From positions 1 to 64,000 of IMG/VR virus record IMGVR_UViG_3300025849_000032: a DNA stretch of 64,000 nucleotides; one strand, given 5' to 3'. A program made the position numbers and the translations under genes. This document shows positions 37,427 through 45,221 of this stretch, piece by piece (the first letter of the stretch is position 1; every line of letters begins with the position of its first letter). The DNA comes from a virus. A model generated the notes under the pieces. The model was given only the letters and a program-made list of their open reading frames with translations, was not told the origin of the DNA and ran no database searches.

Positions 37427-37774
37427 ATGGGAAAATTTTCAAATGACTTTACAGGTCAAATAACAGGTTCGGCATATTGTGATGCAGCTTCGGCTATAAC
37501 ACCGCCTTCAGATAAGGTTATTTTAGGTATATATTTCATACAAGATAATGTTCTCGCTGCTTTAGTAGCTGAAGATCCAGAAATGCATATTAATACTGTT
37601 GGTTCAGCACACGAACAAGATAATGCTGGTAGTAATAGTCAGGACCACGGTGATGGTGGTTTAACTCTTAGTGCGGCTAAATTTCCTGCCGGATCTACTA
37701 TATACGGTAGGTGGACTAGTGTTACACCCGCAGCCGATGCAGATGGTGGTATTATTGTTTACTTCGGTAAGTAA
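37427..37774 (+). CDS. small structural-type protein
   Basis: A 115-residue protein starting MGKFSNDFTGQITGSAYCDA. It is rich in Gly, Ala, Ser and Asp, with strands DKVILGIYFIQDNVLAALV and STIYGRWTSV and a terminal GGIIVYFGK. It resembles small beta-sandwich virion proteins, such as those at 15750 and 16256. It starts a new cluster after the giant protein with a 55-base leader and overlaps the next start by one base. Confidence 0.6.
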   Translation: MGKFSNDFTGQITGSAYCDAASAITPPSDKVILGIYFIQDNVLAALVAEDPEMHINTVGSAHEQDNAGSNSQDHGDGGLTLSAAKFPAGSTIYGRWTSVTPAADADGGIIVYFGK

Positions 37775-37986
37775 TGGAAATATTTAAAGACAATAATAAC
37801 TGGAACGAAAAAGCTGTAGTAGGCTTTATAGCGTTTGCAGTTATGTGCTTAATAATGATAGCTGACTTAGTAACTGGCTGGGTTGGAGAAGATCTAATAA
37901 TAAACGAATACGTCTACAATTCATTTGTATGGGTTGTGCTTGGTTGCTTCGGTATATCTGGCGTAGAAAAGTTTGCTAAAAAATAA
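37774..37986 (+). CDS. small two-helix membrane protein, holin-like
   Basis: A 70-residue protein with two clear membrane segments (AVVGFIAFAVMCLIMIADLV and FVWVVLGCFGISGV) separated by a polar loop and ending FAKK. The topology fits class II holins. It overlaps the preceding stop by one base. No lysis enzyme is adjacent; the endolysin is 6 kb downstream in the same orientation. Alternative membrane roles cannot be excluded. Confidence 0.6.
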   Translation: MEIFKDNNNWNEKAVVGFIAFAVMCLIMIADLVTGWVGEDLIINEYVYNSFVWVVLGCFGISGVEKFAKK

Positions 37987-37989
37987 GAT

Positions 37990-38157
37990 ATGGCTTTTAA
38001 AATGACAAGTCCTTTGAAAAAAAAAGGAACCAAAGATGCTTGCTACAACAAAGTAAAATCAAGAGTTAAAGTATGGCCATCAGCTTATGCTTCAGGTCAA
38101 CTAGTACAATGTAGAAAGCGTGGTGCCTCTAATTGGGGTGTTGGTAAAAAGAAATAA
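37990..38157 (+). CDS. small basic protein
   Basis: A 55-residue, strongly basic protein starting MAFKMTSPLKKKGTKDACYN. The segment KVKSRVKVWPSAYASGQLVQ followed by CRKRGASNWG is a pattern I recall from marine phage proteins of unknown role that carry two conserved cysteines and a W-PSAYASG motif. It is the first of three consecutive basic genes. Likely nucleic-acid binding or a minor virion protein. Confidence 0.65.
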   Translation: MAFKMTSPLKKKGTKDACYNKVKSRVKVWPSAYASGQLVQCRKRGASNWGVGKKK

Positions 38158-38158
38158 T

Positions 38159-38521
38159 ATGGCTTATACTCAAAAAACTAACCCTCTAAAGAAGCGATGC
38201 TGGAAAGGTTATTCACCTACACCAGGTAAGAATCCATCAGAAAAAGGTAGTTGTAAAAAAAACTCGCCTGTTAAGAAAGTTAAAGGTGGTGGTACAAAAA
38301 AAGTTTGTCTACCAGCTTCTAAGGTTAGAAGTATGAGTACTAGCGAAAAGTCTAAAGTTACTAGTGCCAAGCGCCAAGCGGCTAAGAGCGGTGGTTATAA
38401 AAGATCTAGTAAATCCAATGTTAAAGGTGCTAGAAAGTCTGGTGCTACACTTAGAGACTGGTTTAAGAAAGAGAACTGGGTTCAAGTTGGAAATCCTAAG
38501 AAAAAATGTGGAGATAAGTAA
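38159..38521 (+). CDS. small basic protein
   Basis: A 120-residue, strongly basic protein starting MAYTQKTNPLKKRCWKGYSP. A longer frame begins inside the previous gene, but the ATG at 38159 right after its stop gives a natural start, and the next basic protein also begins with MAY.QK-NP. It is Lys/Ser/Gly-rich, with KKVCLPASKVRSMSTSEKSK and ending KKKCGDK. Probably DNA- or RNA-binding. Its stop overlaps the next start (TAATG). Confidence 0.65.
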   Translation: MAYTQKTNPLKKRCWKGYSPTPGKNPSEKGSCKKNSPVKKVKGGGTKKVCLPASKVRSMSTSEKSKVTSAKRQAAKSGGYKRSSKSNVKGARKSGATLRDWFKKENWVQVGNPKKKCGDK

Positions 38522-38880
38522 TGGCATACAAACAGAAAAATAACCCGAATAAGGTTACTAGTTGCGGTAGAAGAAGAACTTTTACTCAGGGTAATGACTT
38601 GCCTGAAGATCGAACTAAAAGTAACCCTTTTAAGAAGCTAAGAAAAACTACTAGAGGTAAAGGCAAGCATTTTCTCCACGCGGACGAAGGTGCTGGTATG
38701 ACTGCTGCTGGTAGAGCTGCTTATAAAAAAGAAAACCCTGGTAGTACTTTGTCTGCGCCAGTAACTGGTGAAGTAAAAAAAGGTAGTAAAGCTGCAAAAC
38801 GTAGAAAATCTTTCTGTGCTAGGTCAAGAGGTTGGACTGGTGAAAGAGGAAAGGCAGCTAGACGTAGATGGAAATGCTAA
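38521..38880 (+). CDS. small basic protein
   Basis: A 119-residue basic protein starting MAYKQKNNPNKVTSCGRRR. It shares its opening with the preceding gene product. Further on it has FLHADEGAGMTAAGRAAYKK and ends with a RARS-like, Arg/Lys/Trp-rich tail (ARRRWKC). The AGMTAAGR-AYK-ENPG segment is found in small structural-type proteins of marine phages as far as I recall. Stop overlaps the next start by one base. Confidence 0.65.
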   Translation: MAYKQKNNPNKVTSCGRRRTFTQGNDLPEDRTKSNPFKKLRKTTRGKGKHFLHADEGAGMTAAGRAAYKKENPGSTLSAPVTGEVKKGSKAAKRRKSFCARSRGWTGERGKAARRRWKC

Positions 38881-39938
38881 TGAGAAGAATACTACTACTG
38901 TTACTGCTAATTAGTCAAAGTGCTTTTGCTCAGTTAGATTTCTTAAGGTTCTCTACTTTCTACGCGAGCTTCTCTACGAGCACACCACAAATAATGCCTA
39001 CTAGCTTTAGAGTAGAAGGTGTAGCCCCTGATAACGTCTGGGAGCATGTGAGTAACTTTGTAGATGGTAGACTCGTGGAGACTACACAGATAAACGATCC
39101 TAACGTTATAATAACATTAGGTATTCGCAAGATAGCTAGATTCAATTATCAAGTTAAACAAAGTAATTTCTACACAGGAAACGAACACGAGGCTAGTGAC
39201 TACGCAACAATATCTAACGCACCCGGGTTAGAGTATCTATTACAATACTCTTTTAATAGAAACAATGGAGTAGACGTATCTCAGCAGGAGTATAACATTA
39301 GGTATATATCAAACATGTTTACAGCTAAAGTAAACTATGTAGATAATAAGCTCATAGATTTAAAATATACTTTAGGAGAGTTAAGGTTTCGTAAGAACTT
39401 TGGTGGTTTAGATTTTACTATTGGAGTAGCACATCGCTCACACCCTGTATATGGTTGTAATCCTATGGATGATTATCAAGGTACTTGGGAAGAGTTTGCT
39501 ATTAGCGAAATGTATTTACCCACAGCGAATGGTATATGGATGCAGGTAGATGAAGAGACAGGTAGCCTTGAATGGATAGCAGGTAGTGATAACGAGTTTT
39601 ATAAATACCACTTTGGTAGAGCAGTTAACAATTATAATAAACGTATCCTTGATGGTATAGGTCTACAGCAAGAACTATCAGCGGTGTTAGGTTTAGATTA
39701 TTATCTATACAGAGAGAATTATTGGCTACACACTTGGGGATCTTTATACCCTATGCATAAAGGTTTAACAGATTTCTCTTATCAAAGAGATTCATCACAA
39801 GAAGAATGGGATGCTGGGCTTATTTTTGGCGTTAACTTAAACAGACACTTGAGTATGTTCGTTGAAGGTAGACATCTAAAGTTTTGGGGCTTACCATCAT
39901 ACGAATTAAAAACTGGTATAAACTACTTAATATTTTAA
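38880..39938 (+). CDS. secreted beta-rich protein, outer-membrane barrel candidate
   Basis: A 352-residue protein with a typical Sec signal peptide (MRRILLLLLLISQSAFAQ, cleavage after AFA). The start at 38880 forms a TAATG junction with the preceding stop; an earlier frame start lies inside the upstream gene. The mature part is made of alternating short strands with aromatic residues, and ends in ...GINYLIF, a C-terminal aromatic residue as in outer-membrane beta barrels. It could be placed in the host outer membrane during infection, for example to block adsorption of other phages, but this is inference. Outer-membrane proteins are unusual in phage late operons. Confidence 0.65.
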   Translation: MRRILLLLLLISQSAFAQLDFLRFSTFYASFSTSTPQIMPTSFRVEGVAPDNVWEHVSNFVDGRLVETTQINDPNVIITLGIRKIARFNYQVKQSNFYTGNEHEASDYATISNAPGLEYLLQYSFNRNNGVDVSQQEYNIRYISNMFTAKVNYVDNKLIDLKYTLGELRFRKNFGGLDFTIGVAHRSHPVYGCNPMDDYQGTWEEFAISEMYLPTANGIWMQVDEETGSLEWIAGSDNEFYKYHFGRAVNNYNKRILDGIGLQQELSAVLGLDYYLYRENYWLHTWGSLYPMHKGLTDFSYQRDSSQEEWDAGLIFGVNLNRHLSMFVEGRHLKFWGLPSYELKTGINYLIF

Positions 39939-39939
39939 C

Positions 39940-40218
39940 ATGAGTAAAGAATTAAGCGAAGACACTACGTTAAACATAAGTATCAAGACTTTAGCTGGTA
40001 TAGCCGTTCTAATATTCACCTTAGTCGGAATGTGGTTTACATTACAGGCTGATATAGCAGAGGCTAGACAGTTGCCAGAACCTGCGGATCCAGAAATTAC
40101 TAGAATGGAGTTTGATATGAAGGATAAACTGATACGTCAAACTATTATGTCAACTCAAGAGGATGTGACGGAGATAAAAGACGATTTAAAAGCAATTAAA
40201 CAAAAGCTGTATGAATAA
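39940..40218 (+). CDS. membrane-anchored coiled-coil protein, paralogue 1
   Basis: A 92-residue protein with a short polar start, one membrane segment (LAGIAVLIFTLVGMWFTLQA) and a long helical C-terminal half (TQEDVTEIKDDLKAIKQKL) that would be a coiled coil. It is paralogous to the protein at 43780-44103 (K(T/S)L-GI-...-G(M/I)WFTL(Q/R)A(D/E)I). This form recalls holin partners or inner-membrane spanins, but without a lipoprotein partner the call stays open. It overlaps the thioredoxin-like gene by 8 bases. Confidence 0.65.
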   Translation: MSKELSEDTTLNISIKTLAGIAVLIFTLVGMWFTLQADIAEARQLPEPADPEITRMEFDMKDKLIRQTIMSTQEDVTEIKDDLKAIKQKLYE

Positions 40219-40579
40219 GTTACTACTAGCGTTAATGGTACCAACTTTTATAACAGCTCAAGAGTTTGTAGACCCTAATACTTTTGATTTTAGAACAGCG
40301 AAAGGAACGGTGGTAATAGAGTTCTGGGCTGAGTGGAATGCAAGTAATCAAGTTGATTTTTTACCCTCGTTAAAAGATTGTGAGTCATATAGATTATGCA
40401 TAGTTAAAGGTGTTAAGGTTCAAGAAAAATACAAAGTAACAGCTATACCTACAGTTATTATATTTGACAACGGTGTAGAACAATCTAGGTTTGACCCTAA
40501 CATTATGATGCAACTACAAGCCACTAAGAAGCAAGTTCAAAAAGCTATAGATAATATAACATTAAGCAAATTTCAATGA
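40211..40579 (+). CDS. secreted thioredoxin-like protein without active-site cysteines
   Basis: A 122-residue protein with a signal-like N-terminus (MNKLLLALMVPTFITAQ) and a thioredoxin fold pattern: VVIEFWAEWNASNQVDFLPS, then YKVTAIPTVIIFDNG with the conserved cis-proline. The normal WCxxC active site aligns with W42-N43-A44-S45-N46, so both redox cysteines are replaced by Asn and it cannot be a standard disulphide oxidoreductase. A chaperone or binding role is more likely. It follows an apparent outer-membrane protein and a membrane protein, so the cluster may act in the host envelope. Confidence 0.75.
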   Translation: MNKLLLALMVPTFITAQEFVDPNTFDFRTAKGTVVIEFWAEWNASNQVDFLPSLKDCESYRLCIVKGVKVQEKYKVTAIPTVIIFDNGVEQSRFDPNIMMQLQATKKQVQKAIDNITLSKFQ

Positions 40580-42471
40580 AATGGATAGGGCAACATATAT
40601 TTGATCTCATCGCTAGGTTTAGATCCTCTGTTATAATGGAGAGTCTACCTACTGAAACCCCTGTTAGTTTCTTAGGTGTTAACGCTAGTAATGAAGTAGT
40701 TAAGGGTGCTATAACAGCTACTAAGACTACAGCAGGTATTGTAGAGTTAGCTACCACAGCTGAGACTACTACGGGTACAAGTGAGACGTTAGCTGTAACA
40801 CCTGATGGTTTAAAAGATGGTTATCAAGGAAGTACTAATGTAACTACGTTGGGCACTGTAGCTACAGGCGTGTGGAACGGTGACGCTTTAACTCAAGCTT
40901 ATATAGGTGCAGAAGCAATAAACGAATCAAAACTACAAGTCTCAAATGCTCCTGTCAACGGTTACATGTTAACTGCTCAGTCGGGTAATACAGGTGGACT
41001 TACGTGGGCTGTTATTCCTACTGATACAAACACTAATATCGCTAACACAGATTTAACTGCGACAGGTGATAGAACTTTAAATTTAGATAGTAATGATTTA
41101 ATTTTTTCTAATGTAGCAGATCTTACTCTTAATGCACAAAGCACTATTATAAATGGACAGTTTGCAGCTATAAAATCAGGGGCTGATGCGCCTGACTTTA
41201 GAATATATGAAGATTCAGATCATGGTACTAACTATGGTAAGTTTACACTTGGAGCACTAGGTGCTAATAGAACTTACACATTACCTGATGCAACAGGTAC
41301 AATAGCTTTAACAAGTAACATACCTACTGGAAACTCTATAATAGATTGGACTGGGGCTAGTGCAGGTACAATACACTCTACAAATATTCCTACACTAAAT
41401 CAAAACACTACAGGATCTGCAGCTACACTTACTACTGCTAGAACTATAGGAGGAGTTAGTTTTAACGGCTCTGCTAGTATTGATTTACCTGGCGTTAGTG
41501 AAACAGGAGATCAAGACACGAGTGGTAACGCAGCCACAGCCACGGCACTACAAACAGCAAGAGATATAGGAGGTATTAGCTTTAATGGAACTGCAAGTAT
41601 AAATTTACCAGGAGTAAATACTTCAGGTAACCAAAACACGAGTGGTAATGCAGCTACAGCTACAGCCCTAACAACTGGTAATAAAGATATAACTGGTACT
41701 TTAAATGTAAAGACTACTACTGCAACAGCTAACCCCTTTATAAGTTTTAGTCAAACTACAACCAGAAGAGCTTTTATTCAGTTAGCAGATAATAATGCAG
41801 GTTTTGAAAACCATCTTAGAATAGCTTCAGAGTATGGTCCTGTAAGTATTGCTGCAGCTGGTACTGCAGGTAGTGATACCGACACTGTTTTTTTTATGGT
41901 AGAGCCAACAGGTATATTTAAGTTCGGAGCTGTAGACTCAGATGCTGTACTTACCACTGATGGTAACATGACTTTTAGGATAGATGCAGATAACGATGAG
42001 ACATCTCAAAAGTTTTCATTTCAAAACAATGCAAGTACAGAAATAGCTAGCCTAAATGAGTCTGGAGTATTAGATCTTGAAGGTATTGTTAGACCTGATA
42101 TAACATATATAAAAATACTACATAGTGATTTTATTGCTGATGATGTTGGTAGACCTGCACAAATAGATGATACAGGTAGTGATAGATGGTTAAAGTCACA
42201 TAGTACTGCAAAGCTATATGCATCTGTAGAAATACCATTAGGATTTAAAGCAACTCACGTTGATGTATACGGTAGTGGCACATCTGCAGTAACTGTATAC
42301 GAAGCTGATGTAGACTCTAAAACTGTAACAAGTAAAGGTACAGGAAATATAGGAACTCAAATAAATATTACAGATGTTACTGCTGATGCTACAAATTACT
42401 TATTAATAGAGTTAGCACAAACAAGTAGTGAAGAAGTATACGGAGGTAAAATAACAATAGCAAAAGAATAG
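40576..42471 (+). CDS. tail fibre protein with repeats
   Basis: A 631-residue fibre. The middle has tandem copies of a fibre repeat (TARTIGGVSFNGSASIDLPGV, then ARDIGGISFNGTASINLPGV), each followed by a (G)NAATATAL segment, as in trimeric beta-helical phage fibres. The N-terminus (MKWIGQHIFDLIARFRSS) probably attaches to the tail. The C-terminal 120 residues (starting near IKILHSDFIADDVG) resemble the C-terminus of the next gene product, suggesting an exchangeable tip. It overlaps the upstream gene by 4 bases. Confidence 0.8.
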   Translation: MKWIGQHIFDLIARFRSSVIMESLPTETPVSFLGVNASNEVVKGAITATKTTAGIVELATTAETTTGTSETLAVTPDGLKDGYQGSTNVTTLGTVATGVWNGDALTQAYIGAEAINESKLQVSNAPVNGYMLTAQSGNTGGLTWAVIPTDTNTNIANTDLTATGDRTLNLDSNDLIFSNVADLTLNAQSTIINGQFAAIKSGADAPDFRIYEDSDHGTNYGKFTLGALGANRTYTLPDATGTIALTSNIPTGNSIIDWTGASAGTIHSTNIPTLNQNTTGSAATLTTARTIGGVSFNGSASIDLPGVSETGDQDTSGNAATATALQTARDIGGISFNGTASINLPGVNTSGNQNTSGNAATATALTTGNKDITGTLNVKTTTATANPFISFSQTTTRRAFIQLADNNAGFENHLRIASEYGPVSIAAAGTAGSDTDTVFFMVEPTGIFKFGAVDSDAVLTTDGNMTFRIDADNDETSQKFSFQNNASTEIASLNESGVLDLEGIVRPDITYIKILHSDFIADDVGRPAQIDDTGSDRWLKSHSTAKLYASVEIPLGFKATHVDVYGSGTSAVTVYEADVDSKTVTSKGTGNIGTQINITDVTADATNYLLIELAQTSSEEVYGGKITIAKE

Positions 42472-42476
42472 TATAT

Positions 42477-43214
42477 ATGGCACTAGGTAATAAAAAAGGT
42501 GGTACTATACACAACAAAACAGGAGACGCAAAGAATAGGTTAAAAGCTAAGTACGATGCTGGAGATCACACTGTCTTAGAAAATTATCCTGCTGAGGCTG
42601 CTGTACTATATCAGATGCAACAAATGTCTGAGGATATAGACGAACTACGTAGATACTTAACTTCAGAAGTTGGTGATGGTGCTCAAGGGCCTCAAGGACC
42701 TGCTGGAGCAAAAGGAGATACTGGTGATGCAGGAGCAGATGGCTCTAACGGTAGTGCAGGAGCTAGAGGGCCCGCAGGTAATGATGGTGCAAGAGGTGCT
42801 GCTGGAGCTGCAGGTGATGTGTATGGAAACGTAATAAAGATACTACCTACACAGTTTATGGGTAATGATGATGTTAGTTATGAACGTACTGTTATTGAAG
42901 ATGATGTTAGAGGTAAGTTAGGAGTTAGAGTAACTCATTCTTCTCAAGAAATATTTGCAGCAGTAACTATACCTGAAGGTAAAAAGGTGACAGGGTATGC
43001 TGTATATGCTAGTAGTAGAGTAGCCACGTATTTAAATGGTGTAGTTAACACTACAGGAGTATCATCCGAAATAGGTAATGGAGATTCTGGTTCTGTTATA
43101 AATTTAAGAACAGCATACAACTCTGCAGAAACTAATTACGTTGCTATAAAGGTTATGACTACATCGACAGGACAAGTAATATACGGAGCAACAATAATTA
43201 TAGCAGACATATAA
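42477..43214 (+). CDS. collagen-like tail fibre protein
   Basis: A 245-residue fibre protein. Residues about 63-115 are a run of roughly fifteen Gly-X-Y triplets (GPQGPAGAKGDTGDAGADG...), which would form a collagen-like triple helix. Upstream is a short helical head (LYQMQQMSEDIDELRRYL). The C-terminal domain (from IKILPTQFMGNDDVS to YGATIIIADI) has the same plan as that of the preceding fibre (IKILHSDFIADDVG ... VYGGKITIAKE), indicating a shared receptor-binding or trimerisation tip. Probably host recognition. Confidence 0.85.
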   Translation: MALGNKKGGTIHNKTGDAKNRLKAKYDAGDHTVLENYPAEAAVLYQMQQMSEDIDELRRYLTSEVGDGAQGPQGPAGAKGDTGDAGADGSNGSAGARGPAGNDGARGAAGAAGDVYGNVIKILPTQFMGNDDVSYERTVIEDDVRGKLGVRVTHSSQEIFAAVTIPEGKKVTGYAVYASSRVATYLNGVVNTTGVSSEIGNGDSGSVINLRTAYNSAETNYVAIKVMTTSTGQVIYGATIIIADI

Positions 43215-43238
43215 TAATATAATAGTAAAAATAATAGT

Positions 43239-43430
43239 ATGGCACTAAACGGGAAATATATATCACTAAAATCAATAATGGAACAAGTGTATGCTGATAA
43301 TGGGTATCAGTACGATGCTGATATTAATTCTGGTTTTACTTACCACTATGTTACCGCAGTAATAGAGTTCGATCTAAATAATGGCTTAGGTACTGGCACA
43401 TCTAGTGCTGAGTATGATTCTAATCAATAA
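43239..43430 (+). CDS. small hypothetical virion-region protein
   Basis: A 63-residue acidic protein starting MALNGKYISLKSIMEQVYAD and ending SSAEYDSNQ, with a helix followed by a Tyr/Asp/Asn-rich segment. It lies between fibre genes with short spacing (24 bases upstream, 11 bases downstream). MALNGKYISLK resembles a small capping strand. No family known; probably a minor tail component. Confidence 0.6.
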   Translation: MALNGKYISLKSIMEQVYADNGYQYDADINSGFTYHYVTAVIEFDLNNGLGTGTSSAEYDSNQ

Positions 43431-43441
43431 CTTTAAATAAA

Positions 43442-43780
43442 ATGAGTATATTCAAGATATTTGGCGCAGAAACTAATACTGTTGTTATAGACAAGTCTAC
43501 TTACTCTACATATGCTGACAACAATAGGAGAGGATCTGTTAACGTAAAAGTAAGTTCTATAACCGTGGTAAATAACAACCCCGCTAATAATGTTACTGTA
43601 GATTTATTAATAGTCAACAACGCTGATACAAGCGTAAAATACTATATAGCTAAAAGTGTTATCATACCGGTGGGTGTGTCATTACTACTAGACAATCCTT
43701 TTTCTTTTAATGCAGATACACATTCTCTTAAAATAACTAGCACCGGAACTGGTGCTAATATATCTCTTATAATAAACTAA
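43442..43780 (+). CDS. small beta-sandwich-like protein
   Basis: A 112-residue protein starting MSIFKIFGAETNTVVIDKST. It is built of short strands with many Asn, Val, Ser and Thr residues (SVNVKVSSITVVNNNPAN, VTVDLLIVNNAD) and no cysteine. Likely a beta sandwich, as found in fibre accessory and decoration proteins. Its stop overlaps the next start by one base. Confidence 0.6.
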   Translation: MSIFKIFGAETNTVVIDKSTYSTYADNNRRGSVNVKVSSITVVNNNPANNVTVDLLIVNNADTSVKYYIAKSVIIPVGVSLLLDNPFSFNADTHSLKITSTGTGANISLIIN

Positions 43781-44103
43781 TGGACGAAATAGATATAAAC
43801 GAAAACTCTAAAGTGCAGTTAGATGTTAAAAGTCTAATTGGTATTGTAGCTGGGATTATTTCTCTTGCAGGTATATGGTTTACGCTAAGAGCAGAGATTT
43901 CTCAGTTACAATTAGATGTTGTACGTATGCAGGACAATGTAGAGCTCAACCACGAGTTTAGAGTTAAATGGCCTAGAGGCGAAATGGGTGCTTTACCTGA
44001 TGATGCTAAGCAAGATTTAAAAATAAGCTACTTACGAAAAGAGGTGGATTATCTACGTAAAGTAGTTAAAGATTTAGAAATTAAACAAGCAAAAACTGAA
44101 TAA
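43780..44103 (+). CDS. membrane-anchored coiled-coil protein, paralogue 2
   Basis: A 107-residue paralogue of the protein at 39940-40218, with a short polar start, one membrane segment (LIGIVAGIISLAGIWFTLRA) and a long helical tail (KISYLRKEVDYLRKVVKDLEIK). It has a single-base overlap with both neighbours and lies directly before the endolysin gene, so a lysis role (holin-type or inner-membrane spanin-type) is plausible. No outer-membrane spanin partner is seen. Confidence 0.7.
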   Translation: MDEIDINENSKVQLDVKSLIGIVAGIISLAGIWFTLRAEISQLQLDVVRMQDNVELNHEFRVKWPRGEMGALPDDAKQDLKISYLRKEVDYLRKVVKDLEIKQAKTE

Positions 44104-44561
44104 TGAAATTAAGTAAAAACTTTGCGTTGTCTGAGGTAACACACAGCAACACAGCTAAAAGACTAGGGATAAAGAATGAGCCGACTAAAGAACACCTGGA
44201 TAACTTGCAAATGCTTATACGAGATCTTATACAGCCTATTCGTGATGGGATTGGTCCTATCAGGGTTAGTAGTGGTTATCGTAACCCGGAACTCAATCGT
44301 GCAATTGGTGGCAGTCATAAGTCGCAGCATTGCAAAGGTGAGGCATTGGACCTCCAGTTTTGGAAGAGGGGGAAGATGAGTAACAAAGTTATTTACGATT
44401 GGATACTAAAGTCAGGGTTAGATTTTGATCAGATGATAAATGAATTTGATTTTGCCTGGATACATATATCCTTTAAAGAGCAAGGTAATAGAAGGCAAGT
44501 GCTTGAAGCCTATAATGATAATGATGGAGATACTAAATACAAATATGCAGATGTCAGATAA
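44103..44561 (+). CDS. endolysin, M15-type peptidoglycan peptidase
   Basis: A 152-residue enzyme of the peptidase M15 (VanY/D-Ala-D-Ala carboxypeptidase-like) family. Visible are SSGYRNPELN, the zinc motif SQHCKGEALD (H76 and D83) and WIHISF (H121 as third ligand). It should cut peptide cross-links of the host cell wall at lysis. No signal peptide is seen, so it needs a holin. The gene follows a membrane coiled-coil protein and overlaps the PhoH-like gene. Confidence 0.85.
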   Translation: MKLSKNFALSEVTHSNTAKRLGIKNEPTKEHLDNLQMLIRDLIQPIRDGIGPIRVSSGYRNPELNRAIGGSHKSQHCKGEALDLQFWKRGKMSNKVIYDWILKSGLDFDQMINEFDFAWIHISFKEQGNRRQVLEAYNDNDGDTKYKYADVR

Positions 44562-45210
44562 CAAACAAAAAAAACAACCTAAAAATAATATAAAATTCAA
44601 TATATCACTATCGGATGAGCAGAAAAAAGCTAAGGAAAATATAATCAACCATGCTTACAGTTTTGTAGTAGGTAGAGCTGGTAGTGGTAAGACTTTATTG
44701 GCAGTGCAAGTTGCTCTAGACATGTTCTTTAAAAGGCAATACAACAAGATAGTCATAACTAGACCTACTGTATCTACAGAAGATAACGGATTTCTACCTG
44801 GAAGTGAAAAAGAAAAGCTAGAGCCTTGGCTCGTACCAATTATGTCGAATATGCGTAAGGTGTATAACAAGCCTGAGAAGATTCAGAAGATGGTTGAAGA
44901 AGAGGAAATAGAGCTCGTCTCACTAACTCACTTTAGAGGAAGAACGTTTGACAACGCTGTAGTTATTGTTGATGAGTTTCAGAACTTAACTAAAGCTCAA
45001 TTACGTATGGCGTTAGGTAGATTAGGTAGAAACTCTGTAATGATATTCTGTGGGGACAACCAACAAGTAGACTTGAAAGACTCATTTAACTCTGCTATAG
45101 ATGACATAGCGAAAATGGAACCTAGTGAGCATGTGTACAAAGTTGTACTAGAAGATAACCATAGGCATAAAGCCATAAACGAAGTACTAAAACTATTAAC
45201 AGGATATTAA
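44551..45210 (+). CDS. phoH: PhoH-like ATPase
   Basis: About 219 residues from MSDNKQKK; longer upstream starts lie within the endolysin gene, so a start near its end is preferred. The protein has Walker A GRAGSGKT, Walker B VVIVDEFQN and a later MIFCGDNQQVDL segment, the PhoH family pattern (RNA-helicase-like P-loop ATPases). PhoH-like proteins are very common in marine phages but their role is unsettled. It overlaps the end of the endolysin gene by 11 bases and is followed by tail genes, which is an unusual setting for it. Confidence 0.85.
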   Translation: MSDNKQKKQPKNNIKFNISLSDEQKKAKENIINHAYSFVVGRAGSGKTLLAVQVALDMFFKRQYNKIVITRPTVSTEDNGFLPGSEKEKLEPWLVPIMSNMRKVYNKPEKIQKMVEEEEIELVSLTHFRGRTFDNAVVIVDEFQNLTKAQLRMALGRLGRNSVMIFCGDNQQVDLKDSFNSAIDDIAKMEPSEHVYKVVLEDNHRHKAINEVLKLLTGY

Positions 45211-45221
45211 ACTAAATTAAC

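Noticed and set aside
44176-44379. Plus-strand frame of 67 residues inside the endolysin gene
   Set aside because: Out of frame with the M15 motifs and without independent support.
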